Shown: positions 1 to 9,459, numbered from the stretch's first letter. The stretch is 64,000 nucleotides of DNA from Lysobacter changpingensis (GCF_017308985.1 NZ_JADWPE010000006.1:248001-312000), one strand, 5' to 3'. The notes: generated by a model not told the origin, from the sequence alone. Numbers and translations are program-made.

Positions 1-502
1 CACGCGAATCGCCGTGGTTCTCGCCGTCGAGCCGACGCGCGAGCAGCTGCGCGGCGCCCTTCAGCCCGGCGAGCGGGTTGCGCAGTTCGTGCGCGAGTCC
101 CTTCAGCGACGCGGACAGCGCCGACGGCAGCAGCAGCGCCGGATCGTCGCCGGGGAATTCATCGACCGGATGCGCCTCCAGCAGCCAGCCGCCGTCATCG
201 CGCCGGCTCAGCCATACGTCGGCGAAGCACTCCTCGCCATCGGCGTAACGCAGGCGGCTCCGGCGCAGGCGCAGCGGGGCGTCGGTCGCGTCGAGCCGGC
301 CCATCGCGTCGGCAAGACGCCCTTCGCCACCATCGAGCCCCGCCAGCGGCCAGCCCATCAGGCGGCGCGCGCCGACCCCGAGCCAGCGCGAGAACGCCGC
401 GTTGCAGCCGACGATCGCGCCTTCCTCGTCGCTCCACGCGACCGGCGTGGTCAGGACGTCGAGCTCGGGGCGGGCGGTCTCGGGCGAGGGCGGGACGGGC
501 AT
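1..502 (-). CDS. ntrB: Nitrogen regulation sensor kinase NtrB (5' part only)
   Basis: The visible 167 residues are the N-terminal part of NtrB (GlnL), the cytoplasmic kinase/phosphatase that controls NtrC according to GlnB/GlnK state. A PAS-like sensor region (about residues 10-120) contains VAWSDEEGAIVGCNAAFSRW and is followed by the H-box AHELRNPLAGLKGAAQLL, whose extended form is characteristic of NtrB; the His is near residue 140. The ATP-binding half lies outside the window. The ATG at 502 gives a normal NtrB N-terminus, and no transmembrane segment is present. ntrC would be expected further out on the same strand. Family knowledge and the presence of glnA, glnK and amtB in this window agree with the call. 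Confidence 0.87.
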   Translation of the reverse strand, partial: MPVPPSPETARPELDVLTTPVAWSDEEGAIVGCNAAFSRWLGVGARRLMGWPLAGLDGGEGRLADAMGRLDATDAPLRLRRSRLRYADGEECFADVWLSRRDDGGWLLEAHPVDEFPGDDPALLLPSALSASLKGLAHELRNPLAGLKGAAQLLARRLDGENHGDSR

Positions 503-541
503 TGCACCATGTTAGTGCAGGCGCGCCCGGCGAATGCGCCT

Positions 542-1303
542 CTACGGGGTGGATTCGTCCGGCGCGGGTGCGGTCACCTTGTCCACCTCGCCGACGTTGA
601 CGGTGCCGGCGCCGATCCGCTTCATCAGCGCGCGCAGGTCGAGTTCCTCCTGGGCCCAGTAGGCATCCGGGCGCATGCGCTGGTCGGCGTAGAACGTGGT
701 GCCGTCTGAACGGGCCGGACCCGGGCGCGTGCCGCCGCCGCCCGCCCAGAACTCGGGCCGGCCGAGGCTCACCGTGAGCGGCGAGGTCAGTTGGCCGGTG
801 CGACTGCCGGTCTGGTTGCGCGCGAACCGGCGCAGCTCGCGGTTGGTGCGTTCGCGTGCGGCCTCGTCGCCGTAGCGCTCGTAGAAGCGCGGGCCCTGTT
901 CCAGCACCTGTGCGCGCTGCTCCGCCGTGAGCGCGGACCAGATGCGTTCGCGCATGCCGGCGAGGTCGGGGTTGTCGCTGCCATCGGCCGCCAGGTCGGC
1001 CCAGATGTAGGCCTGCACGGGATCGCGATCCACGCCCTCGCCGTTCCAGTACATCATCGTGAGCAGGTGCCGGGAGAGCTTGTCGCCATAGGACGCGGCG
1101 CGCTCGAACTGCTGCCGCGCCTCTTCCATGCGGCCGTTGTCGTAGGCCCACAGGCCGTGCCAGCGCGCAAGTTCGTTGGGATGGCCCTGCGCCTGCTGCA
1201 GCGCGACCTGATAGGTCTCCAGCGTGATCGCGCGCTCCTGCGCCCACGCGGGCGCGGCGATACAGCCCACGACCAAGCACGCTGCCGTCAGAAGCGGATG
1301 CAT
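542..1303 (-). CDS. Secreted Sel1/TPR-like repeat protein
   Basis: A 253-residue protein with a clear signal peptide (MHPLLTAACLVVGCIAAPAWAQ). The mature part holds Sel1-like helical repeats, for example LARWHGLWAYDNGRMEEARQ, then YWNGEGVDRDPVQAYIWADLA, the typical A-x-x-W-x-x-x-A spacing. The C-terminal third is Gly/Pro-rich and not recognisable. Sel1 repeats usually bind proteins, so a periplasmic scaffold role is likely but the partner is unknown. The ATG at 1303 is chosen because GGAGGG sits about 7 bases upstream and the signal peptide starts there; the frame is open further upstream but that stretch overlaps a repeat element. Confidence 0.8.
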   Translation of the reverse strand: MHPLLTAACLVVGCIAAPAWAQERAITLETYQVALQQAQGHPNELARWHGLWAYDNGRMEEARQQFERAASYGDKLSRHLLTMMYWNGEGVDRDPVQAYIWADLAADGSDNPDLAGMRERIWSALTAEQRAQVLEQGPRFYERYGDEAARERTNRELRRFARNQTGSRTGQLTSPLTVSLGRPEFWAGGGGTRPGPARSDGTTFYADQRMRPDAYWAQEELDLRALMKRIGAGTVNVGEVDKVTAPAPDESTP

Positions 1304-1357
1304 CGACTGCCCTCCATTGGTGATCGATCGCGTCGCCGCGAGCATACGCCCGGTTGC

Positions 1358-1546
1358 GTAGCCCGGGTAAGCGGAGCGCACCGCGCCTCCGTGCAACTCA
1401 GTTGCGGTAGTGATGAACGCGCCGCAGCGCGCTGCACCCTAGACGCGCGCGCGTTCCTGGGGACTCGCCACGGCAACCCGGGTGCGCTTCGACGTCGACG
1501 CGCATCAGCCCGGGTGCGGCCTGCGGCCTTGCCCGGGCTGCAAACG
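1358..1546. repeat. Xanthomonad-type intergenic palindromes (locus A)
   Basis: Three related units lie between the Sel1-like gene and the operon behind it: GTAGCCCGGGTAAGCGGAGC from 1358, CCCGGGTGCGCTTCG at 1477, and AGCCCGGGTGCGGCCTGCGG closing with GCCCGGGCT at 1507-1539. Each can fold into a short hairpin, and the outer CCCGGGT/ACCCGGG arms pair with each other. The same units recur at six other places in the window, always between genes. Confidence 0.8.
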
Positions 1547-1577
1547 CCGGCAATCCGAAGCGCTCCCGGCGAGCGCA

Positions 1578-1925
1578 TCACCGGTACAGCAGGATCAGAT
1601 GCGCCACCCGCCAGAACAGCACCAGGTACACGGCGACGAGCAGCGTGTGCCAGCGGCGCGGCAGGCGCGCCTTCGACAGCCGGTGCATGCCGTCGGCGAG
1701 GTTCAGCAACACCAGCGCCGCGCCGATCGCCGCGACGAGATAACCGGTCGAGCGGAAGGCGAGGGGGCCGATCTCGCGCGGGTCGTGCCGGGTCGCCTCC
1801 AGCCCCGCGGCCAGGACCAGCGTGGCGACGACCAGGTTGCGCGCGTGCTCGAAGATCAGCCGCGACACGCCACGTTCGAACAGCACGTGCCGCAGCACGC
1901 GCAGCCGGTTCGCCCCTCGCGCCAT
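1578..1925 (-). CDS. Small integral membrane protein of unknown function
   Basis: This 115-residue protein has about three hydrophobic segments: LVVATLVLAAGLEA, then STGYLVAAIGAALVLLNLA, then WHTLLVAVYLVLFWRVAHLI. Charged loops such as MHRLSKARLPRRWH separate them. I do not recognise a family. It follows the stop of the outer-membrane barrel gene by only 17 bases and reads the same way, so it is very probably the last gene of the sulfatase operon. The ATG at 1925 is the only convincing start after the preceding stop. Function is unknown; an inner-membrane accessory role for the upstream genes is inference from context. Confidence 0.7.
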   Translation of the reverse strand: MARGANRLRVLRHVLFERGVSRLIFEHARNLVVATLVLAAGLEATRHDPREIGPLAFRSTGYLVAAIGAALVLLNLADGMHRLSKARLPRRWHTLLVAVYLVLFWRVAHLILLYR

Positions 1926-1942
1926 GCCGCCGGTCCCGCGCG

Positions 1943-2689
1943 TCAGAACGCGAAGCCGTAGCCGATGGCCGGACCCTTGACCACCAGGTCCGTGGACACG
2001 TCGCGCGCCTGCGCGTCCACGTCGAGATAGCGGTAGCCGAAGTACCACGCGCCCGACTTCATCCGGTAGTTCGCGATGAGGCTCGCGTTCCACGTGCCCT
2101 CGGTCTCGCCCCAGGATCCGTCGCCGCGCAGCGTCAACCCCCAGCGTTCCGCGAACGACCAGGTGTAGCGCGCGCCGAGCATGAAATCGCTGAAGGACTC
2201 GTCCAGGTCCGCGCGCATCTGCGGCACGCCGAGCGGGCCGGTCGGCGTGATGGTGCTGGCGATGTCGAGATCGAGATAGCGCAGCCCCGCGAACACCTCG
2301 CCGCCCGTGAAGCGCTGCCCGCCAGGGCTCCACACCGCGGCGGCCTCGAACAGGCGCGTGTCGAGGTCGGATTCGGCCTGGAAGAGCCGGCGCGAGGAAT
2401 CCTGCGACAGGCCGAGGTAGGTGAAATCGGCGAACGCGCCGAAGTGCTCGCCCTGTCCTTCGGCGTGCATCTGGAACGCGCCGTCGAGCTTGTCCACCAC
2501 ATCGCCGAAGCTCAGCCGGCGGGTGATCGCCGCCGACGCCGGCGGCGGTGTCTCCAGGTCCGTGCTGATGTCGACCGCCCACACGTAGGGCGCCACGATC
2601 CAGTTCCAGCGATCCTGCGCGCCCGCGGTGCCCGACCAGGCGAGCAGGCCCAGCGGCAGGGCGAATGCACAACGCGTCATCGGCCTCAT
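1943..2689 (-). CDS. Outer-membrane beta-barrel protein
   Basis: A 248-residue secreted protein with a signal peptide (MRPMTRCAFALPLGLLAWSGTAGAQ) and a mature part of alternating amphipathic strands rich in aromatic residues, such as RWNWIVAPYVWAVDIS, EVFAGLRYLDLDI, GARYTWSF and GAWYFGYRYLDVD. It ends in GYGFAF, with the terminal Phe used as the BAM recognition signal. The pattern fits an 8-12 strand barrel of the general outer-membrane protein class, substrate unknown. The start at 2689 has AGGGAGG at good spacing. It lies 29 bases downstream of the sulfatase and 17 bases upstream of the small membrane protein, so the three form one operon. Confidence 0.8.
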   Translation of the reverse strand: MRPMTRCAFALPLGLLAWSGTAGAQDRWNWIVAPYVWAVDISTDLETPPPASAAITRRLSFGDVVDKLDGAFQMHAEGQGEHFGAFADFTYLGLSQDSSRRLFQAESDLDTRLFEAAAVWSPGGQRFTGGEVFAGLRYLDLDIASTITPTGPLGVPQMRADLDESFSDFMLGARYTWSFAERWGLTLRGDGSWGETEGTWNASLIANYRMKSGAWYFGYRYLDVDAQARDVSTDLVVKGPAIGYGFAF

Positions 2690-2718
2690 GGCGTTTCCTC
2701 CCTGCGACGAAGCGGCGC

Positions 2719-5100
2719 TTACTTCAGGTACTCGACGTCGAGCTTGTCGATCGTGCCGTTGTACGCGAACGGCTTGCGGTCGAAGTACGCCTGCGACACC
2801 GGCGAATAGCTGTCGCGACCGACGTCGAAGGCATCGTTGGCGGTGAACGTCAGCGGCGCCGAGCGCGGCACGCGGCCCTGCGCGACGGCCTTGCCGTTGA
2901 CGCGAACTTCGACGTCGAGCGGCCCGGCGTGCTTCTCGTCCGCCTTGCGCGTTTCCACCTCGATCTTCACCTTGCCGGTGGGAAGCGGCGCGGACGACGC
3001 GAAGTTCGTGCGTTCGACCTCGAACAGGTTGTACTCGTAGTTCAACCTGCCTTCCTCGACCCACAGCGCGAGGCCACCGGAGAACGCGCCCAGCGCGTAC
3101 AGCACGCCCTTCGAATCGGGCTTCAGTTCGGTTTCGATCGTCACCAGGTTGCTGCGCGCGCCGAGCTTGGGCGCGGTGAACTCCGGCACCGCGAAGACTT
3201 CCTGCGTGTAGCTGAACTGCGTGGCCGGATTCGACGGCGCATCCTCGGGATGGAACACCGCCGACCACAGGCCGCCGCCGACCGGCCACACCTTGTTCGC
3301 CTTCGCCTGCGCATCGAACGACTGCTTCAGCGCGGCGACCTTGTCGGGATGCTGCGCCGCCACGTCCTTCGCCTGCGAATAGTCGGTGCGCAGGTCGTGC
3401 AGCTCCCACGCGTCCTTGTCGGGCGACCAGGTCATGATCGCCGGATCGACGCCCGCCTTCCACGGAATGCGCGGGCCGAACACCGAGGCGATCCACTCGT
3501 CCTCGTAGTAGGCGCGGCTGCCCATGATCTCGAAGTACTGGCCCTTCTTGCGTCCCGCCGCCTTCGGCGCGTCGAAGGTGTAGGCCATGCTCACGCCGTC
3601 CAGCGGGTCCTGGGTGATGCCGTCGACGAGCCTGGGCGGGGTGATGTCGAGCACGTCGTAGATCGTCGGCACGATGTCGTTGACGTGGTGGAACTGCGTG
3701 CGGGGCGTCTTGTCGGGCTTGATCGTGCCCGGCCACGACACCACCAGCGGCGTGCGCGTGCCGCCGAAATGCGCGGCGACCAGCTTGGTCGAGCGGTGCG
3801 GCGTCGAGCCGGCCCATGCCCAGCCGGCGTGGTACATGTTGTCGGCCTTCGGCGAGCCCAGCACCTCCATGCCGCCGAGTTCGTTCATCGCGCGGATGTG
3901 GTCGCTGATCTGCGTGGCGATGCCGTTCTGCGCGAGCAGTTCGCTGATCGTGCCGTTCTGGCCTTCCGCGCTGGAGCCGTTGTCGCCCCAGATGTAGAAG
4001 ACCAGCGTGTTGTCGCGGATGCCCATCTCGTCCAGCGCATCGATGATGCGGCCGGCCTGGTGGTCGGCATGCTCGGTGTAGCCGGCGAACACTTCCATCA
4101 GGCGGCGCTGGAAGGGCTTTTCGTCCTCGGGAATGTCCGACCACGCGGCGAGCGAGTCCGGACGCGGCGTCAGCTCGGTGTTCTTCGGGATCCAGCCGAG
4201 CTTCTTCTGCCGCGCGAACACGTCCTCGCGCATCTGGTCCCAGCCGGCGTCGAACTTGCCCTTGTAGCGGTCGGCCCATTCGTTGGCGACATGGTGCGGC
4301 CCGTGCGCCGCGCCCGGGGCCCAGTACATGAAGAACGGCCGTTCCGGCGCGAGCGCGTGCACCTGCTTCATCCACGCCACGGCCTTGTCGGTCATGTCTT
4401 CGGTGAAGTGGTAGTTCTCCTTGCCGTGCGAGGGATCGATGCGCACGGTGTTCTCGACCACCGCCGGTTCCCACTGCGAGGACTCACCGGCGAGGAAGCC
4501 GTAGAAGTAATCGAAGCCGATGCCTTCGCCCGCCGGCCAGTCGGTGTACGGGCCGATCGCCGTGGTCTCGTTCGCCGGCGTGTTGTGCCACTTGCCGAAC
4601 GCGGCGGTCGAATAGCCGTAATAGCCCAGCACCTTCGCCGCGGTGGCCGAGGTGCGCGGGATGCGGCCGGTGTAGCCGTCCCAGTCGTTGGCGAGTTCGG
4701 CGATCTGCCCGTTGCCGACGCGATGGTGGTTGCGACCGGTCAGCAGCGACGCGCGCGTGGGCGAACACATCGCGGCGTTGTGGAAGCGGTTGTACGACAC
4801 GCCCTGCTTCGCCAGGCGGCTCAGGGTCGGCGTGTCGATGACGCCGCCGAACGTGCCGGGCAGTGCGGGCCCGACGTCGTCGAGCATGATCACCACGATG
4901 TTCGGCGCGTTCGCGGGCAGGTGCGGCTTCGCCGGCAGCGGACTGTAGGTGGACTGCGCGATGGTCGGCCCCGCCTTGCTGCCGGAAGGGTTGGGCGGGA
5001 ACGGCAGCGATTCCTGCGCGAACGCCGGCGCGGCGAGCAGCATGGCGCCGATGGCGATGGCGAGATTGCGGACTTTCAAACGGCTTCGAATGGCGGGCAT
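2719..5100 (-). CDS. Periplasmic arylsulfatase (FGly type I sulfatase)
   Basis: This 793-residue exported sulfatase hydrolyses sulfate esters. A signal peptide (IGAMLLAAPAFAQE) leads into the alkaline-phosphatase-like fold: NIVVIMLDDVG supplies the metal-binding aspartates, and CSPTRASLLTGRN near residue 110 is the canonical C-x-P-x-R site where Cys becomes formylglycine. FGKWHNT and TLVFYIWGDNG are further conserved blocks. The length, with a long C-terminal beta domain, resembles the large arylsulfatases of Pseudomonas and Mycobacterium. The ATG at 5100 has GGAGG 6 bases upstream and begins the signal peptide. It needs a formylglycine-generating enzyme, not seen in this window. It leads the operon with the barrel and small membrane protein. 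Substrate cannot be told from sequence. Confidence 0.9.
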   Translation of the reverse strand: MPAIRSRLKVRNLAIAIGAMLLAAPAFAQESLPFPPNPSGSKAGPTIAQSTYSPLPAKPHLPANAPNIVVIMLDDVGPALPGTFGGVIDTPTLSRLAKQGVSYNRFHNAAMCSPTRASLLTGRNHHRVGNGQIAELANDWDGYTGRIPRTSATAAKVLGYYGYSTAAFGKWHNTPANETTAIGPYTDWPAGEGIGFDYFYGFLAGESSQWEPAVVENTVRIDPSHGKENYHFTEDMTDKAVAWMKQVHALAPERPFFMYWAPGAAHGPHHVANEWADRYKGKFDAGWDQMREDVFARQKKLGWIPKNTELTPRPDSLAAWSDIPEDEKPFQRRLMEVFAGYTEHADHQAGRIIDALDEMGIRDNTLVFYIWGDNGSSAEGQNGTISELLAQNGIATQISDHIRAMNELGGMEVLGSPKADNMYHAGWAWAGSTPHRSTKLVAAHFGGTRTPLVVSWPGTIKPDKTPRTQFHHVNDIVPTIYDVLDITPPRLVDGITQDPLDGVSMAYTFDAPKAAGRKKGQYFEIMGSRAYYEDEWIASVFGPRIPWKAGVDPAIMTWSPDKDAWELHDLRTDYSQAKDVAAQHPDKVAALKQSFDAQAKANKVWPVGGGLWSAVFHPEDAPSNPATQFSYTQEVFAVPEFTAPKLGARSNLVTIETELKPDSKGVLYALGAFSGGLALWVEEGRLNYEYNLFEVERTNFASSAPLPTGKVKIEVETRKADEKHAGPLDVEVRVNGKAVAQGRVPRSAPLTFTANDAFDVGRDSYSPVSQAYFDRKPFAYNGTIDKLDVEYLK

Positions 5101-5513
5101 GCGAACCTCCGTCGGGACGCAGACCGGGGGCGTTCTGCGTTGGGTGTCCTTGCTCGGCCGGGCGGGATTCACGAGCGCGCGCTGCGGCCGGGAATGCATT
5201 CAAGCGGGGCTCAGCCTTCTCAACGTGGCGTGAAGGCGGGGTGAAGCGGTCGTGCACGGCCACCCTCCCACTCTTGTGGGCCGGGTTAGCGAGGCGCACC
5301 CGGGGTCTGTGCAAGGTTGGTTCGCGCGTCATCCCGGGTGCGGCCTTCGGCCTCACCCGGGCTACAAACGCGGAGGCGGATGTCGATGCACGAACGCGCG
5401 CGCATGCATCGCTCGCCGAACGCGCATTCAAACCGCCACGCTACCTCGCGCATCCCAGCCGACGTGGCATCGCCCGATGCCGTACAGTCGGCGCGGCCGA
5501 CGGAGGATCGCCC
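5101..5513. repeat. Intergenic region with palindromic repeat (locus C)
   Basis: The gap between the divergent sulfatase and hydrolase genes must hold both promoters. Bases 5278-5368 contain a repeat pair: GGGTTAGCGAGGCGCACCCGG, an arm-joining stretch, then CCCGGGTGCGGCCTTCGGCC and ACCCGGGCTACAAA. Apart from this element I see no gene and no clear -35/-10 pair. Confidence 0.65.
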
Positions 5514-6863
5514 ATGCGGAAGGTGTTGGTGACGGTGCTGGTGCTGGTCGCGGCGGGAGCCGCCGCGGTGTTCTGGTGGACCCGGCCGGAGCGCGACAAG
5601 CCGCTCGATCCGCGCATGGCCTGCCACGTGGGGATCTACAGGCTCGATGACGGGCGCCTGGTCGACGTGGCGCCGGTCTCCGACGAAGGCCTGCGCTGGC
5701 GCGCGATGGACGGGCGCACCGGCAGGATGGTCCAGGACGCGGCCGGCAAGTGGAGCGGCACCGTCGGCTGGAGCGAGCGCCCCGACACGACGCAGGTCTC
5801 GCTGGGCAGCTGCGAATCGCCGGCGTTCGCCTTCGAAGGGCATCGCGGCACGAAGCTCGAATTCCCCGCCGTCGAAACGCGTTTCCAGGGCAATGACGAA
5901 ACGCTCGCCGGCCGGCTGGTGATGCCGCCGGGCAAGGGGCCGGTGCCGATCGCGGTGATGGTGCACGGCTCCGAGCGCTACTCGGCGCGCACGTTCAACG
6001 CGTTCCAGCGCATCTTCCCGGCGCACGGCATCGGTGTGTTCGTGTACGACAAGCGCGGTACCGGCGACAGCACCGGGCGTTACAGCCAGGACTTCCACCT
6101 GCTCGCCGACGACGCCGCCGCCGCGCTGAAGGAAGCGCGCCGTCTGGCCGGAGCGCGTGCCGATCGCGTCGGCTACAGCGGCGGCAGCCAGGCGGGATGG
6201 ATCGAGCCGCTGGCGGCGCAGCGCAGCGATCCGGACTTCGTCGCGGTGAGCTACGGCCTCGCCGACAGCCCGCTGGCCGAGGATCGCGACCAGGTGCAGC
6301 TCGACCTGATCGAAGCAGGCTTCAGCGGCGACGCGCTGGCGAAGGCGCGCGAAGTGACCGACGCGACCGGCGAGGTGATGGCGTCCGGCTTCAAGGACGG
6401 CTACGACCGCCTCGAGGCGCTGAAGGCGAAGTACGGCAAGGAGCCATGGTGGGATGCGATGAAGGGCGAATACACGCGCGACCTGGTCACGCATTCGCCG
6501 ATGATGCTGCGCCTGTTCGGCCCGATGCGCGAGGAGGGCACGACCTGGCGCCACGACCCGATGCCGCCGCTGCGCGCGATGAAGGTGCCGCTGCTGTGGC
6601 TCATCGCCGGCAGCGATGCCGAAGCGCCGCCGGAGGAGACGCGACGCCGGTTGCTGTCGGTGGCGCGGGTGAATCCGAACGTGGACGTGGTCGAGTTCCC
6701 GGGAACGGATCACGGGATCATCGAGTTCGAGACCGGGGCGGATGGCGAGCGCACGGGGCTGCGGTATGCGGACGGGTACTACGCGATGCTGGTGGACTGG
6801 ATTCGCGACGGGGCGCTGAAGGATCGCGCCTATGGGAATGCGGAGCGGTTGGCGCCGAGGTGA
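5514..6863 (+). CDS. Membrane-anchored or secreted alpha/beta hydrolase
   Basis: The 449-residue product starts with a hydrophobic segment (VLVTVLVLVAAGAAAVFWW) acting as signal or anchor. After an N-terminal beta-rich region (about 30-130) comes an alpha/beta hydrolase domain. The oxyanion loop is VMVHGSERYSAR, the nucleophile elbow GYSGGSQAG has Ser near residue 222, the acid is probably in LIAGSDAEAP, and the His is in EFPGTDHGI. This layout matches the dienelactone-hydrolase/acyl-aminoacyl esterase group of periplasmic hydrolases. GGAGG lies 9 bases before the ATG. It stands alone, facing the phosphorelay operon. Substrate unknown. Confidence 0.82.
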   Translation: MRKVLVTVLVLVAAGAAAVFWWTRPERDKPLDPRMACHVGIYRLDDGRLVDVAPVSDEGLRWRAMDGRTGRMVQDAAGKWSGTVGWSERPDTTQVSLGSCESPAFAFEGHRGTKLEFPAVETRFQGNDETLAGRLVMPPGKGPVPIAVMVHGSERYSARTFNAFQRIFPAHGIGVFVYDKRGTGDSTGRYSQDFHLLADDAAAALKEARRLAGARADRVGYSGGSQAGWIEPLAAQRSDPDFVAVSYGLADSPLAEDRDQVQLDLIEAGFSGDALAKAREVTDATGEVMASGFKDGYDRLEALKAKYGKEPWWDAMKGEYTRDLVTHSPMMLRLFGPMREEGTTWRHDPMPPLRAMKVPLLWLIAGSDAEAPPEETRRRLLSVARVNPNVDVVEFPGTDHGIIEFETGADGERTGLRYADGYYAMLVDWIRDGALKDRAYGNAERLAPR

Positions 6864-6887
6864 GTTGGCGCTTCAGCGCTGCCGGGC

Positions 6888-6910
6888 ACCCTCTCCCTCC
6901 GGGAGAGGGT
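6888..6910. terminator. Stem-loop between convergent genes
   Basis: A perfect hairpin, ACCCTCTCCC-TCC-GGGAGAGGGT, lies 25 bases after the hydrolase stop and within the convergent gap. No strong T-run follows. A similar, more worn element occurs at 55808-55840, so this is probably one of a dispersed family of CCCTCTCCC hairpins that can double as terminators. Confidence 0.55.
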
Positions 6911-7082
6911 TGGGGGCGAGAAGGCGCCGCTTGCGAACCACCGGTTCGCGCGCGTTCGAACGCCCGAACGGTGTGCGTTCGGGCCGGGCAGGGTCGGGGC
7001 GTGCGAGGTAACGATGCGGCGATGCTTCATCGGCGTTGCCGAGCTGTGCACTTCACTCCCTGCAAGCAGGGGGAGGGAGCTG

Positions 7083-7751
7083 TCACCTCCGCACCGGCAA
7101 CCGCAGCACCACCTCCACCGGATCCCCATCCCCCGCACGCGTGCCCAGCTCGCCGCCGTGGCCCTTCGCGATCGCGCATGCGATCAGCAACCGCAACCCG
7201 AGGCCATCGCCCGCCGGCGCCACCTGCGGCTCGGTGAACAGCGTCTCGACGTTGCTGCCCGCGCGCAGCGCCGGGCTCAGTGGCCCGGTGAGCTGCACCC
7301 AGCCGTCGATCATCGCGATGGTCGCCGACGGCTGCGTGCCGTTCGCCGCCGCGCCGTCGCGCGGCGCCGAGACCAGCCAGAAGAACGTCGACAGCAGGTT
7401 CGCCAGGCGCGATGCATCGCCTTCGAGCAGCGCGTTCTCGGCGTCGTTCTCGTAACGCACCTCGACCGCGTCGGCGCCGAGGCCGCGGCTGGCCTCGACG
7501 ATCAGCGCCAGGTCGATCGGCCCGCTGCGCGTGAGCAGCCGGCCCTGGTCGGCGCGCACCCAGTCGCCGATCTCGTCGATCATGCCGGTGAGCCGGCGCA
7601 TCTGCCGATCGATCAGCTCGAACAGCTCGTCGCGTTCGTTCACGTCGTTGCCGCCGTGGCGCAGCAGGAACAGGGCGGACTGGATCGGCGCGAGCGGGCC
7701 GCGCAGGTCGTGCGCCCACTTGCTCATCCAGGACGGACTGGAACCGGTCAT
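7083..7751 (-). CDS. Short histidine kinase-like protein with degraded ATPase domain (possible ChpT-like phosphotransferase)
   Basis: The 222-residue protein has a good dimerisation/H-box, MSKWAHDLRGPLAPIQSALF, with the phospho-acceptor His near residue 14. The catalytic part is poor. The N-box reads RLANLLSTFFWLV instead of the usual NLLxNA, and the expected D-x-G-x-G of the G1 box is replaced by MIDGWVQLTG. Only the G2 region GDGLGLRLLIACAIAKGHGG is kept. There is no sensor domain and no membrane segment. Its ATG overlaps the stop of the upstream hybrid kinase in ATGA, so it is translationally coupled. Two readings are possible: a weak soluble kinase, or a histidine phosphotransferase of the ChpT kind, which also has an H-box helix pair plus a dead ATPase fold. 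The second fits the two Rec-ended hybrid kinases ahead of it. Confidence 0.8.
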   Translation of the reverse strand: MTGSSPSWMSKWAHDLRGPLAPIQSALFLLRHGGNDVNERDELFELIDRQMRRLTGMIDEIGDWVRADQGRLLTRSGPIDLALIVEASRGLGADAVEVRYENDAENALLEGDASRLANLLSTFFWLVSAPRDGAAANGTQPSATIAMIDGWVQLTGPLSPALRAGSNVETLFTEPQVAPAGDGLGLRLLIACAIAKGHGGELGTRAGDGDPVEVVLRLPVRR

Positions 7752-9459
7752 GGCGATGTGTCCTCCGCGAGCGGACGCAGTCCCTTGCTGCAGATGTCGG
7801 TGATGGCCTGGATGTCCGGCGGCTTCACCAGGTGATGGTCGAAGCCCGCCTGCAGCGTGCGCAGGCGATCCTCGGGCTGGCCCCAGCCGGTCACGGCGAC
7901 GATCACCAGCGCGTCGCCGTGCGCGGTGCGCAGCGCACGCGCGACGTCGTAACCGCTGCGGCCGGGCATGCCCACGTCGAGGAACACGACCTCCGGCGTG
8001 AAGGACGCCACTTCGTCCTCCACCGCCTGCGGGTCGTACACCGCGCGCGTTTCGTGGCCGAGCAGGCGCACCATCATCGCCAGCGTGTCGGCGGCGTCGT
8101 GGTTGTCGTCGACGACCAGCACGCGACGCGTCGCCGCGGTCGCTTCGGGCGCGGGTGCGGCTTCCTGCATGGCGGACACGGACGTTCCCGCGCACGGCAG
8201 CCGCACGCGGAACGTCGATCCGCGTCCGGGGCCGTCGCTGTGCACTTCCACGCGCCCGCCGTGCATCTGCGTCAGGCGCTGCACCAGGGTGAGCCCGATG
8301 CCGAGTCCGCCGCGCGAACGCTCCACGGTGGTGTCCACCTGGTGGAACATCTCGAACACGGTCTCCATCTGCTCGGGCGTGAGACCGATGCCCGAATCGC
8401 TGACCCATACCTGCACCTGGTCGCCGTCGAGCGCGGCGCCCAGTTCGATGCGGCCCTGCGCATCGGAATACTTCGCCGCGTTGTTGAGCAGGTTCGCGAA
8501 CACCTGCGCCAGCCGCGCGTGGTCCGCTTCCAGCGGCACGGGGGTGTCGGGCAGTTGCAGGTGCAGCGTGTGGCCGCCGTCTTCGATCAGCGGTCGCGCG
8601 GTGTCGACCGCGGCGGCGATCACGTCCTGCAACACCGTTGGCGCCGGACGCAGGGTCAGCTTGCCGCGCGTGATGCGCGCGATGTCGAGCAGGTCCTCGA
8701 TCATCCGCACCAGCAGCGACAGCTGGCGCTCCATCATCGCCAGCAGCGGATCGTGGTCGTCGGGTTCGCGCAGGCGGCGCACCGCGAGCGCGTTCTGCAA
8801 CGGCGCCAGCGGGTTGCGAAGTTCGTGCGCGAGCGTGGCGAGGAACTCGTCCTTGCGCTGGTCGGCCTCGCGCAGTCGGCGTTCGGCGCGCGTGCGTTCC
8901 TTGTTCTCGGCGATCAGCTCGCGATTGCGCAGTTCCAGTTCCGCATTGGCGGCGCGCAGCGAGGCGTTCAGGCGTTCGAGTTCGCGCGCCTTCTCCGCCT
9001 GCAGTTCGCGATGCGCGGTCGCCAGGTTCGCGTTGAGCGCCTGCAGCTGGCGCCGCTTGCGGTGCAGCTCGGCGAGCACGGACACCTTGGTGCGCATGAT
9101 CTCCGGGATCACCGGCACCATCACGTAGTCCACCGCGCCGAGCTTGTAGCCGCGCAGGCGGTCCAGATCGCTCAGGTTGACCGCGGTGACGAAGATGATC
9201 GGCGTGTTCTCGAAGCGCGGATGCTGGTGGATCATCGTCGCCGTCTCGAAGCCGTCCATCACCGGCATGTTCACGTCGAGCAGGATGACGGCGTACTCGT
9301 CCTCCATCAGCAGCTTCAGCGCTTCCATGCCCGAGCGCGCGTCGACCAGCTCCTCGCCCAGCGGCTCCAGGATGGTGCGATAGGTCAACAGGCGCCCGGG
9401 CTGGTCGTCGACCAGCAGGATCTTGACCGGCGCGGCGGCCGTGGCTGCCGCGGCATCGT

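Noticed and set aside
195-1280. Long frame overlapping ntrB and the Sel1-like gene
   Set aside because: Arg/Ala-rich low-complexity translation with no motif; it overlaps two well supported genes on the same strand in another frame.
5286-6713. Long open frame opposite the alpha/beta hydrolase
   Set aside because: It is an Arg/His-rich shadow caused by high GC; the plus-strand protein has all hydrolase motifs.
6864-7082. Mobile element scar
   Set aside because: Only the dispersed hairpin is present; no transposase remnant or target-site duplication could be seen.
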